Counted from the first letter of the stretch, positions 1 through 7,242 are shown. The stretch is 10,195 bases of DNA from Candidatus Bipolaricaulota bacterium (GCA_021159105.1 JAGGSM010000187.1:1-10195); one strand, 5' to 3'. Notes: generated by a model not told the origin, from the letters alone. Made by a program: numbers and translations.

Positions 1-1668
1 GGCCTGCTGCAGTACCTGGGAGTGATGCGCGGCGCACAGGGAGGGCACGGACTAAGTGAGGTCATCTCCACGATGGGGAACCGCAACTACCTGGGTGGCT
101 TCCTCGCCTACCTCCTCTTTCCAGTTACAATCCTGATTGTTCGTCTGAAGTCACGCATCCTGCGCTCGCTGGCGATCGGGTTGATCGCCTTCTCCTTTGG
201 AACAGTCATGTTGCTGCGCCAGACGGGGACGATCGTCGGGCTGATCGCGGGGGCGATCGCGTTCATCGTTGCCTGGGCGATCTTCCGACCCGTTGATCCC
301 ATCAAGAAGAACAGGATATGGTTGATCGCCCTCCTTGTGGTACTCGCCTTCACCTTCCTCGTCGAGGCACCATCCGGACCGCTCAACTCCGTTGTTGGCC
401 TATCGGCGGAGGGCAGTAGTTCGTGGATCTCGCGTGTCTGGGCGCACAACGCCGGCAAGACCCGCTCTTGGGACTGGTGGGTCGGCTGGGAGATGTTCAA
501 GGATCACCCGCTGCTCGGCGTGGGGCTGGGAAACTACAAGCTCAACTTCGTCCCGTACAAGGCGGACTTCCTCGCCACGCCACAAGGTAAATCGTATGAC
601 TTCTACATCCCGCGCGCGGCGCAGGCACACAACGATTACGTGCAGGTGGTGGCTGAGATGGGGATCTTGGGCATCATCACGCTTCTTTCCATACTCGTAA
701 TGCTGCCACTCTTCTTCTGGCTGCGTCTGCGAGCGAACACTGACGAGGGCGATCGGCTCGATCTCATCCTCCTGGGAAGCGGTATCGTCGTGTTCCTCGT
801 ACACGCACTGTTCAGCTTCCCCGCACACCTTCCAGCATCCTCACTTGTGGTGATCCTTTCCTTGGCCCTCGCCTCGGCTCCGGTCTACGGTAACAGGGCT
901 GTCCACACAGTGAGCCTCTCAAGGTGGGCACTCAAGGGGACAGTCACCGCGGTTATCCTGTTCGGCCTCACGCTAAGCGTGATCGGCATCCGCGACTACC
1001 AGGCGAACATCCTCCTTGGAGAGGGGATCAGGCAGCTGCAGATGGGGCAGGCGAACCTGGCTGAAGCGACGCTCACCAAGAGCATCGGGCTCGATTTCTG
1101 CCCCCGCCAGACCTACTACTACCTGGCCACGGCTCAGATCAACCTGAAGGAGTACGACCAGGCCCTGGAGAGCCTGGAGAAGTGCGAGAACCGCTTCGCG
1201 GATGAATCCGTCTACCTGATGCGCGCTAACGTGGCGGTGAACCTGGGAAAGACCGATATCGCCCAGCGCGACATCGACCTGCTCCTGGCAAGCCACCCGC
1301 AATCGACGATCGAAGCCCAGGCAGAGTACCTGGACGCGATGGTCTCATTCCGCAACAAGGAGTATGACGAGGCAACAAAGAAGCTGGAGGGGCTGATCGA
1401 CAAGCACCCCACCTTCGAGCGGGCGTACATGTCCCTGGGGGATCTCTACCGCGGGCGAGGGATGCCGGTCACAGCGCGCAAGTACCTGGAGAAGGCGCTA
1501 TCCATCATCGATAACTCCCTTGCGCGGGCGAACAAGAAGATCTCCTCGGGTAAGACGATGACTGTGAGCGAGTACGGGAAGCTGCGCAACCAGATCGACT
1601 CCCTGAAGCAGGAGAGAGAGGCAGTGGAACAGGCGTTGAGCGCTCTTCCCTCCACGAGCTCTCCTTGA
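1..1668 (+). CDS. O-antigen ligase/Wzy-like polymerase with C-terminal TPR domain (5' partial)
   Basis: The reading frame is open from base 1 through a GTG and ATG at 22-25, and it reads sensibly upstream of them (GLLQYLGVMRG). The true start is therefore probably outside the window and 555 residues are visible. Numbering from the edge, STMGNRNYLGG lies at 23-33, followed by several hydrophobic segments. A long non-cytoplasmic-type loop then carries WEMFKDHPLLGVGLGNY and AQAHNDYVQVVAEMG (His210), the hallmark of the Wzy_C/O-antigen ligase family, which joins or polymerises lipid-linked glycans at the outer face of the inner membrane. After more membrane segments, residues ~340-500 form TPR-like helical repeats (for example YYLATAQINLKEYDQALESL), and ~505-550 look like a charged coiled coil. 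TPR tails are known in a subset of this family, probably as protein-binding arms. The glycan substrate cannot be told from the sequence. The stop codon is 34 bp before secA. Confidence 0.85.
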   Translation, partial: GLLQYLGVMRGAQGGHGLSEVISTMGNRNYLGGFLAYLLFPVTILIVRLKSRILRSLAIGLIAFSFGTVMLLRQTGTIVGLIAGAIAFIVAWAIFRPVDPIKKNRIWLIALLVVLAFTFLVEAPSGPLNSVVGLSAEGSSSWISRVWAHNAGKTRSWDWWVGWEMFKDHPLLGVGLGNYKLNFVPYKADFLATPQGKSYDFYIPRAAQAHNDYVQVVAEMGILGIITLLSILVMLPLFFWLRLRANTDEGDRLDLILLGSGIVVFLVHALFSFPAHLPASSLVVILSLALASAPVYGNRAVHTVSLSRWALKGTVTAVILFGLTLSVIGIRDYQANILLGEGIRQLQMGQANLAEATLTKSIGLDFCPRQTYYYLATAQINLKEYDQALESLEKCENRFADESVYLMRANVAVNLGKTDIAQRDIDLLLASHPQSTIEAQAEYLDAMVSFRNKEYDEATKKLEGLIDKHPTFERAYMSLGDLYRGRGMPVTARKYLEKALSIIDNSLARANKKISSGKTMTVSEYGKLRNQIDSLKQEREAVEQALSALPSTSSP

Positions 1669-1693
1669 AGGTGAGCGCGCTCCTTCCTATACT
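1665..1693 (+). promoter_or_regulatory. Predicted sigma70-type promoter for secA
   Basis: TTGAAG (1665-1670) and TATACT (1688-1693) are separated by exactly 17 bp. The -35 box overlaps the stop codon of the upstream ligase gene. The -10 box ends 9 bases before the secA ATG, so the transcript should start within a few bases of the start codon. The match is 4/6 at -35 and 5/6 at -10. This is a prediction by eye; secA could also be read through from upstream. Confidence 0.55.
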
Positions 1694-1702
1694 GAACAGG
1701 CC

Positions 1703-4276
1703 ATGGCAATTGAGAAGATCAGGAAGGGATTGGATTTCGTCTTTGGGCAGACCAACGCCCAGCAACTGAAGCGCTACTATCGCGACCTGCGTGAAATCAA
1801 CGATCTTGAGGACGAGGTCAAGCGAATGTCCGACGAGCAGCTCGCTGCCAAGACCTCCGAGTTCAAGAGCCGGTTGACCGAGGGAACGCCACGCGAACAG
1901 ATCCGCAACGAGGCGTTCGCCGTCGCTCGTGAAGCCGCGGTGAGAACGGTTGGGATGCGCCCGTTCGACGTGCAGATCCTCGGCGCCCTCGCGCTCGACG
2001 ACCGCAAGATCGCGGAGATGCAGACCGGTGAGGGGAAGACTCTCGTCGCCACCCTTCCAGCGTACCTGAACGCCCTTGTTGGAAAGGTGCACGTGGTGAC
2101 GGTGAACGACTACCTCGCTCGCCGCGACCGGGAGTGGATGGGTTCGATCTACGAGTTCCTCGGACTGTCCGTCGGCCTATTGCAGGAGGGGATCGCGCCG
2201 GAAGAGAGGAAGGCGGCGTACGCGGCCGACATCACCTACGGGACGAACAACCAGTTCGGGTTCGACTACCTGCGCGATAACATGGTCCTCTCCATCGATC
2301 AGAAGGTGCAAGGGCCGCTCGACTTCGCGATCATCGATGAGATCGACAACATACTGATCGACGAGGCACGCACGCCGCTGATCATCTCCGGATCGACCGC
2401 GGAGTCGATCGATAAGTACCGCAAGTTCGCCACAGTCGTCCGCCGGTTCAAGAGGGACGTAGATTTCGAGATCGACGAGGAGACGAAGCGCCTCTCCCTG
2501 ACAGATGCGGGGATCCACAAGGGAGAACAGGCCCTGTCAATCGACAACCTGTACGCGCCGGAGAACACCGAGGCGCTGCATCACCTGGAGACCGCCCTGC
2601 GCGCACTGCACCTGTTCCAGAAGGAGAGGGACTACATCGTGAAGGACGGGCGGGTGATGATCGTCGACGCGTTCACCGGACGATTGATGCCCGATCGCCG
2701 CTACTCGGACGGCCTGCACCAGGCGCTGGAAGCAAAGGAAGGGATGATGGTGCAGCGCGAGTCGCAGACGCTCGCTACGATCACCCTGCAGCACTACTTC
2801 CACCTGTACAAGGGAATCTGCGGCATGACCGGCACGGCGAAGACGGAGGAAGATGAGTTCAAGCAGATCTACGGCCTCCCCGTCCTCGTCATCCCTACAA
2901 ACAAGCCGCTCATCCGTGAGGCGAAGCCGGACGTCATCTTCCGCACGGAGAAGGCGAAGTTCAAGGCGATCGCGGAGGACATAGAGAAGATTCACGCCAC
3001 CGGCCGCCCGGTCCTGGTGGGGACGGATTCGATCGAGAAGTCGGAGTACCTCTCCAACCTGCTGAAGAAGCGCGGGCTAGAACACACGGTGTTGAACGCC
3101 AAGTACCACGAGAAGGAAGCGGAGATCGTTAAGGACGCCGGGCAGCACGGAGCGATCACCGTGGCCACGAACATGGCTGGCCGTGGTACGGACATCAAGC
3201 TGGCTGAAGGGGTGGCCGATCTGGGGGGACTACATGTCATCGGCTGCCAGCGGCACGAGTCGCGCCGGATCGATAATCAGCTCTTGGGGCGCGCTGGGCG
3301 TCAAGGGGACCCAGGGTCATCGCAGTTCTACCTGTCGATGGAGGATGACCTGCTGCGCATCTTCGGCGGGGATCGCATCGCCGCGGTGATGGATAGATTG
3401 GGAATGGAAGAGGGACAGGCGATTGAGCACGAGATCCTGTCGAGCGCGATCAGGCGGGCGCAAAAGCGCGTCGAGGGGAGAAACTTCGACATCCGCAAAC
3501 ACCTGTTGGAGTACGATCTGGTCATGGCAAAACAGCGCGAGGCGATCTACGCCCTGCGCGATCGCTTCCTCCTCCCTCCGCGCGATCAGATAGAACAGAT
3601 ATCATCAGATGACCTCGACGACTACTTGCACGACCTGTTCTCCGACGCCGCATCCATGGTCGTGGATGAGTACATCGATCGCTCCCGGCCAGCGGATGAG
3701 TGGAACCTCGATGGGCTCGCGCGCTACCTCGCAAGCTACTCATCGATCGACAAGGACGCCCTGACTGGAATGGATGCCCAGGAGCTGGAGGAGCTCGTCG
3801 TCGACGTGTTCGAGCGCGCGCTCACACACCAGAAGGAGCGCTTCGAGGGGCGCTTCCCTCTCGTCGCTCACTACATCATCCTCACCACGATCGATGAGGC
3901 GTGGCTCTCCCACCTGTACACCCTGGACGATCTCAAGGAGGGGATCGGGTTGACCGCCTACGCCGGGACCGATCCGCTCGTTGTGTTCAAGCGCGAGTCG
4001 TACGTTCTGTTCCAGGAGATGCTCGCCCGCACCACGCAGAAGATAGTCAGCTCGCTCCTCAATCCCCGCCTGACCATACAAGGGGAGGAAGAGCCACAGC
4101 CCAAGCGCAAGATGCTCTACGTGCACACAGATTCGTCTGGCTCTTCTACCACCACATCCACCGCGCCGCAGGGGAAGAAGAAACCGGCGAAGGCGAAGAA
4201 GACCCCGGGACGCAACGACCCCTGCCCGTGCGGATCTGGTAAGAAGTACAAGAACTGCTGCGGAAAGAACGCTTAG
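1703..4276 (+). CDS. secA: Preprotein translocase ATPase SecA
   Basis: SecA is the ATP-driven motor that pushes unfolded preproteins through SecYEG at the cytoplasmic membrane. The 857-residue length is in the normal range. Visible motifs in order: MQTGEGKT (Walker A, 106-113), VNDYLARRD (134-142), YGTNNQFGFDYLRDNM (~179-194), DEIDNILIDEARTPLIISG (Walker B region, ~212-230), GMTGTAKTEEDEF, AGRGTDIKL and the motif VI region at 514-536. The C-terminus is a basic linker followed by a SEC-C zinc-binding tail (GRNDPCPCGSGKKYKNCCG, with Cys841, 843, 852 and 853) that in known SecAs binds SecB or the ribosome. Two usually near-invariant spots differ: GTERHES reads GCQRHES, and NQLRGR reads NQLLGR (Leu528). 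The ATG at 1703 is chosen because MAIEKIRKGLDFVFG aligns with typical SecA starts. It has no good Shine-Dalgarno sequence and is probably leaderless. The last 4 bp overlap the convergent ATPase gene. Confidence 0.97.
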   Translation: MAIEKIRKGLDFVFGQTNAQQLKRYYRDLREINDLEDEVKRMSDEQLAAKTSEFKSRLTEGTPREQIRNEAFAVAREAAVRTVGMRPFDVQILGALALDDRKIAEMQTGEGKTLVATLPAYLNALVGKVHVVTVNDYLARRDREWMGSIYEFLGLSVGLLQEGIAPEERKAAYAADITYGTNNQFGFDYLRDNMVLSIDQKVQGPLDFAIIDEIDNILIDEARTPLIISGSTAESIDKYRKFATVVRRFKRDVDFEIDEETKRLSLTDAGIHKGEQALSIDNLYAPENTEALHHLETALRALHLFQKERDYIVKDGRVMIVDAFTGRLMPDRRYSDGLHQALEAKEGMMVQRESQTLATITLQHYFHLYKGICGMTGTAKTEEDEFKQIYGLPVLVIPTNKPLIREAKPDVIFRTEKAKFKAIAEDIEKIHATGRPVLVGTDSIEKSEYLSNLLKKRGLEHTVLNAKYHEKEAEIVKDAGQHGAITVATNMAGRGTDIKLAEGVADLGGLHVIGCQRHESRRIDNQLLGRAGRQGDPGSSQFYLSMEDDLLRIFGGDRIAAVMDRLGMEEGQAIEHEILSSAIRRAQKRVEGRNFDIRKHLLEYDLVMAKQREAIYALRDRFLLPPRDQIEQISSDDLDDYLHDLFSDAASMVVDEYIDRSRPADEWNLDGLARYLASYSSIDKDALTGMDAQELEELVVDVFERALTHQKERFEGRFPLVAHYIILTTIDEAWLSHLYTLDDLKEGIGLTAYAGTDPLVVFKRESYVLFQEMLARTTQKIVSSLLNPRLTIQGEEEPQPKRKMLYVHTDSSGSSTTTSTAPQGKKKPAKAKKTPGRNDPCPCGSGKKYKNCCGKNA

Positions 4277-5058
4277 CCCGTTTCCAGTAGTAACTCGTCA
4301 TCGACGATGTGCTGCTTGCTGAACAGCTCGACCAGGTCGAGCACGGTGAGGGCTTCCTTCTCCTGTCCACCGAAGTCGTAGACCACTTCTCCCTTGTTCA
4401 TCATCAGCAGCCTGTTTCCCAGGGCGAGGGCGTGCTCCATGTTGTGGGTGACCATGATCGTCGTCACCCCCATCCGCTTGACGAACTCCTCCGTCAACTG
4501 GGAGACCCGCGTCGCGTTCCCCGGATCGAGCGCGGCCGTGTGCTCGTCCAGAAGGAGGATCTCAGGCCTGGCCAAGGTGGCCATGGTCACTGTGAGCGCC
4601 TGCCTCTCCCCTCCGGACAGGAGCGAAACCGGATCATCGAGGCGATGTTCGAGGTTCATGCCGAGCGATAGCATCTGATCGATCATCTCGTTCCTCCGCT
4701 TGCGCGTGATCGCCAATCGCAGGGAGCGGTGAGCCCGCTTGGAGGCGAGGGCCAGATTCTCGGCGATCGTCATCATGGGAGCTGTCCCAGCCAAAGGATC
4801 CTGCGTTATCCTGCCGATCCACTGCGCCCGACGATAGGCGGGGAGAGTGGTCACGTTCCTCCCCTTTACCACCACCTTCCCTGCGGTGGGAAGGATCGTA
4901 CCAGCGATGACGTTGAGGAGGGTCGACTTCCCAGCCCCGTTCGAGCCGATCACGGTGACGAAGTCCCCCTTCTCCATATCGAGATCGATCCCCCCGAGAG
5001 CAAGGACGATGTCCTGTCCGGAGCGAAACGCCTTGCGAATGCTCTCCAGCTTTAGCAT
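4273..5058 (-). CDS. trpZ: ABC importer ATPase, TrpZ-like (COG1101 type)
   Basis: This is the ATP-binding subunit of the importer encoded with the two genes that precede it in the operon; it should sit on the cytoplasmic face of the permease. The 261 residues contain all nucleotide-binding motifs: Walker A GSNGAGKST (38-46), Q-loop Gln86 in GRITQDPLAGT, signature LSGGERQ (147-153), Walker B EILLLDE (166-172), D-loop AALD and H-loop His205 in VTHNMEHAL. The GRITQDPLAGTAP stretch and the partner genes place it in the group annotated as TrpZ or as an uncharacterised PhnK-like ATPase; the trp name rests on family and context. The start ATG overlaps the permease stop by 7 bp (ATGCTAA), with an AAGGAGGG ribosome site at 5066-5073, so translation is likely coupled. 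The TAA stop is shared base-for-base with the end of secA on the other strand. Confidence 0.88.
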   Translation of the reverse strand: MLKLESIRKAFRSGQDIVLALGGIDLDMEKGDFVTVIGSNGAGKSTLLNVIAGTILPTAGKVVVKGRNVTTLPAYRRAQWIGRITQDPLAGTAPMMTIAENLALASKRAHRSLRLAITRKRRNEMIDQMLSLGMNLEHRLDDPVSLLSGGERQALTVTMATLARPEILLLDEHTAALDPGNATRVSQLTEEFVKRMGVTTIMVTHNMEHALALGNRLLMMNKGEVVYDFGGQEKEALTVLDLVELFSKQHIVDDELLLETG

Positions 5059-5951
5059 GCCTTCACCCTCCTTGACATCCTCTCTCGGAAGGCCGGGACG
5101 ACGAGCGCGATGATGACGATTATGGAAGTGACGAGCTTCAGGTCACTCGCTTGGAAGCCGATCACGTAACCGTAGCGGAGGGCGAACATGACTGCAGTCC
5201 GATAGATAAGCGATCCGATGAGGACACTCGTCGTCATCCACAGCACCTTACGAGAGCGGATGAGCGATCCGCCGATGATCACCGCAGCAAGACCGGTGAC
5301 GATCGTCCCTATACCCATTCCAACATCGGCGAACCCGCTGTACTGAGCGACGAGCGCGCCGGAGAGAGCGACCAGGCCATTGGACAGGGCCAGGCCCCCG
5401 ACTTTCATCCGCTTCGTGTTCACTCCCTGAGCGATCACCATCCGCTCGTTGTCCCCCGTCGCCCGCAGAACGAGCCCGATCTCGGTCTTGAAGAAGAGGA
5501 CGAGAATCAGCATGACAGCGAGGGTGACGAGGCCGACGAACACAAGGACCGACATCCCTCCCAGAGGGTGAAAACCCCGCTCGACAACACGGATGATCGT
5601 GTCCACCCTGAGCAGGGAGATGTTCGGCCTCCCCATGATGCGAAGGTTGATCGAGTATAGCATGATCATCGACAGAACCCCGGCCAGCAGGTCGGTGATC
5701 CCCAAGCGTGTGTTGAGAAGCCCGGTGATGACACCGGCCACCGCCCCCGCGGCAAAGGCGATGAGGAGGACCAAGAACGGATCGAACCCGTGTGAAACAA
5801 GGAGGGAGGAGGCGATGGCCGCTCCGGTGACGAAGCTCCCGTCGACCGTCAGATCGGGGAAGTTGAGGATGCGGTACGTGATGAACACACCGAGCGCCGC
5901 AATCCCGTACAGCAGCCCCTGTTCGGCCGCATGGATCAGAATACTAGCCAT
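5052..5951 (-). CDS. trpY: ABC importer permease, TrpY-like (COG4120 / BPD_transp_2 family)
   Basis: Membrane-spanning subunit of the importer, 299 residues, with about eight to nine hydrophobic segments (roughly 8-28, 36-53, 57-79, 84-104, 131-154, 185-205, 212-231, 238-258, 272-288). The cytoplasmic loop EIGLVLRATGDNERMVIAQG (~157-176) is the coupling-helix signature of the LivH/RbsC-like permease family that contacts the ATPase. NFPDLTVDGSF near the N-terminus is typical of the COG4120 group, which accompanies COG2984 binding proteins. The start at 5951 has a strong AGGAGGA site at 5955-5961 and lies 18 bp after the binding-protein stop. A single permease gene implies that it forms a homodimer. 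Family and operon are clear; the substrate, tryptophan or a related aromatic compound, is inferred. Confidence 0.88.
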   Translation of the reverse strand: MASILIHAAEQGLLYGIAALGVFITYRILNFPDLTVDGSFVTGAAIASSLLVSHGFDPFLVLLIAFAAGAVAGVITGLLNTRLGITDLLAGVLSMIMLYSINLRIMGRPNISLLRVDTIIRVVERGFHPLGGMSVLVFVGLVTLAVMLILVLFFKTEIGLVLRATGDNERMVIAQGVNTKRMKVGGLALSNGLVALSGALVAQYSGFADVGMGIGTIVTGLAAVIIGGSLIRSRKVLWMTTSVLIGSLIYRTAVMFALRYGYVIGFQASDLKLVTSIIVIIALVVPAFRERMSRRVKAC

Positions 5952-5969
5952 CGCTCCTCCTATCTCTTG

Positions 5970-6974
5970 CTACTTGGCTCGTTCCCAGACGGCACCGCCG
6001 AAGAAGACCTTGCTCGCCTTGTCGATCACCGACTGCGGGAAGGTGAGGCCTATCTTCGCTGCGGCGTCGAGATCCAGCACCACCAGCGTCTTGCTCTGAT
6101 ACGTAACCGGAATCTCGTTTGGCTTCTTGCCGTTTAGCACCTGCTGTACTACGCTCCCGGTGAGCAGCCCGTGCTCGTAGTAGTCAAACCCGGTGGCTAT
6201 CGTGACGCCGGAGCCCAGGCTTGTCGGATCGGCTACGAGGAATGGGATCCCACCCTCCTCAGCCGCGCCGACGACAGAGGCGATGGCAGAGACGACCGTG
6301 TTGTCCGTGGTCACGTAGATCGCGTCCACGCGACCGATCAGTGACTGAGCGGCGATGGGGACGTTGGCCGTCGTGTCAGCCACCGCTTTCACGATCGTCA
6401 CTCCGAGATCCTTCGCTGCTGCCACAGCGAAGTCGGTCAACACGACCGAGTTCGCCTCACCTGGGTTGTACACCATGCCGATCTTACCGATCTTCGGCGA
6501 TAGCTCCTGCAACAGGGCGATATCGGAGGCCACGGGAATGAGATCCGATGTGCCGGTTATGTTTCCATTTTCGCTCGGATCCTTGGCATCCATCACCAAG
6601 CCAGCCGCGACCGGATCGGTCACCGCAGCGTAAATAATTGGCGTATCCGTCCCTGCGAACACCTGCGCTGCCGCCTGCGCCGTTGGCGTGGCGATCGCTA
6701 CCACGAGGTCAACGTTCTGTGACTTGAAGTCCTGCGCGATGGAGAGGGCCGTTCCCATGTCCCCCTGCGCGTTAGCGAGCAGGTAGGTGACGTCCGTCCC
6801 CTCGACGTATCCAGCGGCGCTCAGAGAGTCGATAACCCCTTGCCTCACAGCGTCGAGCGCCGGGTGCTCCACGATCTGGCAGATGCCGATCTTTATCGGC
6901 GCTCCACTCACCACCATCACCGACATCGAAGCTAAGACAACCCCCACCATTACCACCAGCAGTAATCTTTTCAT
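5970..6974 (-). CDS. trpX: ABC importer substrate-binding protein, TrpX-like (COG2984 / ABC_sub_bind family)
   Basis: Extracytoplasmic binding protein of 334 residues that would capture the substrate and deliver it to the permease. It starts with a basic-hydrophobic signal peptide (MKRLLLVVMVGVVLASMSVM) with a likely signal peptidase I site near VVSGA-PIK. There is no lipobox cysteine: the only cysteine nearby is Cys32 in the mature domain. Family motifs are IGICQIVEHPALD (29-41), AIATPTAQAA (93-102), AVTDPVAAGLV (117-127) and GTSD (141-144). COG2984 proteins include TrpX, predicted or shown to bind tryptophan or other aromatic amino acids in some bacteria. I chose the ATG at 6974 rather than one 69 bases upstream because it has a perfect AAGGAGG site 5 bases away and begins directly with the signal peptide. 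It is the first gene after the leader peptide and terminator at 7047-7204, which probably control it. Confidence 0.9.
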   Translation of the reverse strand: MKRLLLVVMVGVVLASMSVMVVSGAPIKIGICQIVEHPALDAVRQGVIDSLSAAGYVEGTDVTYLLANAQGDMGTALSIAQDFKSQNVDLVVAIATPTAQAAAQVFAGTDTPIIYAAVTDPVAAGLVMDAKDPSENGNITGTSDLIPVASDIALLQELSPKIGKIGMVYNPGEANSVVLTDFAVAAAKDLGVTIVKAVADTTANVPIAAQSLIGRVDAIYVTTDNTVVSAIASVVGAAEEGGIPFLVADPTSLGSGVTIATGFDYYEHGLLTGSVVQQVLNGKKPNEIPVTYQSKTLVVLDLDAAAKIGLTFPQSVIDKASKVFFGGAVWERAK

Positions 6975-6979
6975 TACAT

Positions 6980-6986
6980 CCTCCTT
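6980..6986 (-). promoter_or_regulatory. Ribosome binding site of trpX
   Basis: AAGGAGG, 5 bases before the ATG at 6974. It decides the start codon of the binding protein. The in-frame ATG at 7043 has no such site and lies next to the terminator T-run. Confidence 0.85.
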
Positions 6987-7046
6987 GCTATTTTGCTCTG
7001 ATCCTTCACCTGCGGCCTCGTGCTTTGAAATCCTCACCTCCATGCC

Positions 7047-7079
7047 AAAAATAAAAGACCACAGGCATAGCCTGTAGTC
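7047..7079 (-). terminator. Intrinsic terminator/attenuator before the trpXYZ-like operon
   Basis: Read on the minus strand, GACTACAGGC (7079-7070) pairs with GCCTGTGGTC (7066-7057) over 10 bp with one T-G wobble and a 3-base TAT loop, followed directly by TTTTATTTTT (7056-7047). This is a textbook Rho-independent terminator. It stands between the promoter and the first importer gene, 72 bases before its ATG. Unless it is regulated it would shut the operon off, so it should act as an attenuator. On the plus strand there is no T-run, so it is not a terminator in that direction. Confidence 0.88.
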
Positions 7080-7092
7080 CTCTCTGACACTC

Positions 7093-7125
7093 CTGCGCTT
7101 ACGCCTGATTCTTAGGCGAACGCAG
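7093..7125 (-). promoter_or_regulatory. Leader RNA hairpin spanning the leader-peptide stop codon
   Basis: On the minus strand, CTGCG (7125-7121) pairs with CGCAG (7097-7093) and CGCCT (7118-7114) pairs with AGGCG (7106-7102), with a small internal loop and a 7-base apical loop. The TAA stop codon of the leader peptide starts in the stem and runs into the loop. The 3' arm can alternatively pair with the loop and 3' arm of the downstream terminator: CAGGCGTA (7107-7100) with TATGCCTG (7069-7062), 8 bp with one G-T pair. That makes it a candidate switching element. Folding energies were not calculated. Confidence 0.65.
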
Positions 7126-7204
7126 AAATGCCATTGCTAAACCAATACCAGCGAGAAGAGCGCGCGTCGTTTGCAAAGGTCGCTTCGTTCTTCATCACTG
7201 TCAT
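7112..7204 (-). CDS. Aromatic-rich leader peptide of the trpXYZ-like operon (attenuator peptide)
   Basis: A 30-codon reading frame beginning ATG ACA GTG ATG and ending TAA. It contains SSRWYWFSNG (residues 16-25), with codons TGG TAT TGG TTT at 7150-7139, then a second Phe at residue 29. Two Trp within three codons of a 30-residue peptide is very unlikely by chance and is the hallmark of ribosome-sensing leaders such as trpL. The frame lies just downstream of a near-consensus promoter and upstream of a strong terminator and an importer predicted to carry tryptophan. The ATG at 7204 is 9 bases after the -10 box, so translation is probably leaderless. An alternative start is the ATG at 7195 (peptide MKNEATFAND...). 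The same frame is open upstream to 7294, but that part lies in and before the promoter. The peptide itself probably has no function beyond being translated. Confidence 0.75.
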   Translation of the reverse strand: MTVMKNEATFANDARSSRWYWFSNGISAFA

Positions 7205-7213
7205 CGTACCCCT

Positions 7214-7242
7214 ATCATAGAGAAGGAAGCAGGCCTTGTCAA
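7214..7242 (-). promoter_or_regulatory. Sigma70-type promoter of the leader-trpXYZ operon
   Basis: On the minus strand, TTGACA (7242-7237), a 17-base spacer and TATGAT (7219-7214). The -35 box is perfect and the -10 box is 5/6. Transcription is expected to begin near 7209-7205, immediately at or a few bases before the leader-peptide ATG at 7204. A strong promoter followed by an attenuator is the usual arrangement for an operon regulated mainly by termination. Confidence 0.82.

Noticed and set aside
4309..5660. Plus-strand open frames opposite the ATPase and permease genes (for example 4309-4671, 5151-5660)
   Set aside because: They are antisense to genes with full family motifs. Their translations are low-complexity, charged sequences without recognisable domains.
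6975..7043. N-terminal extension of the substrate-binding protein to the ATG at 7043
   Set aside because: The extra 23 residues are hydrophilic and would precede the signal peptide. The ATG has no ribosome site and lies beside the terminator T-run, whereas the ATG at 6974 has a perfect AAGGAGG.
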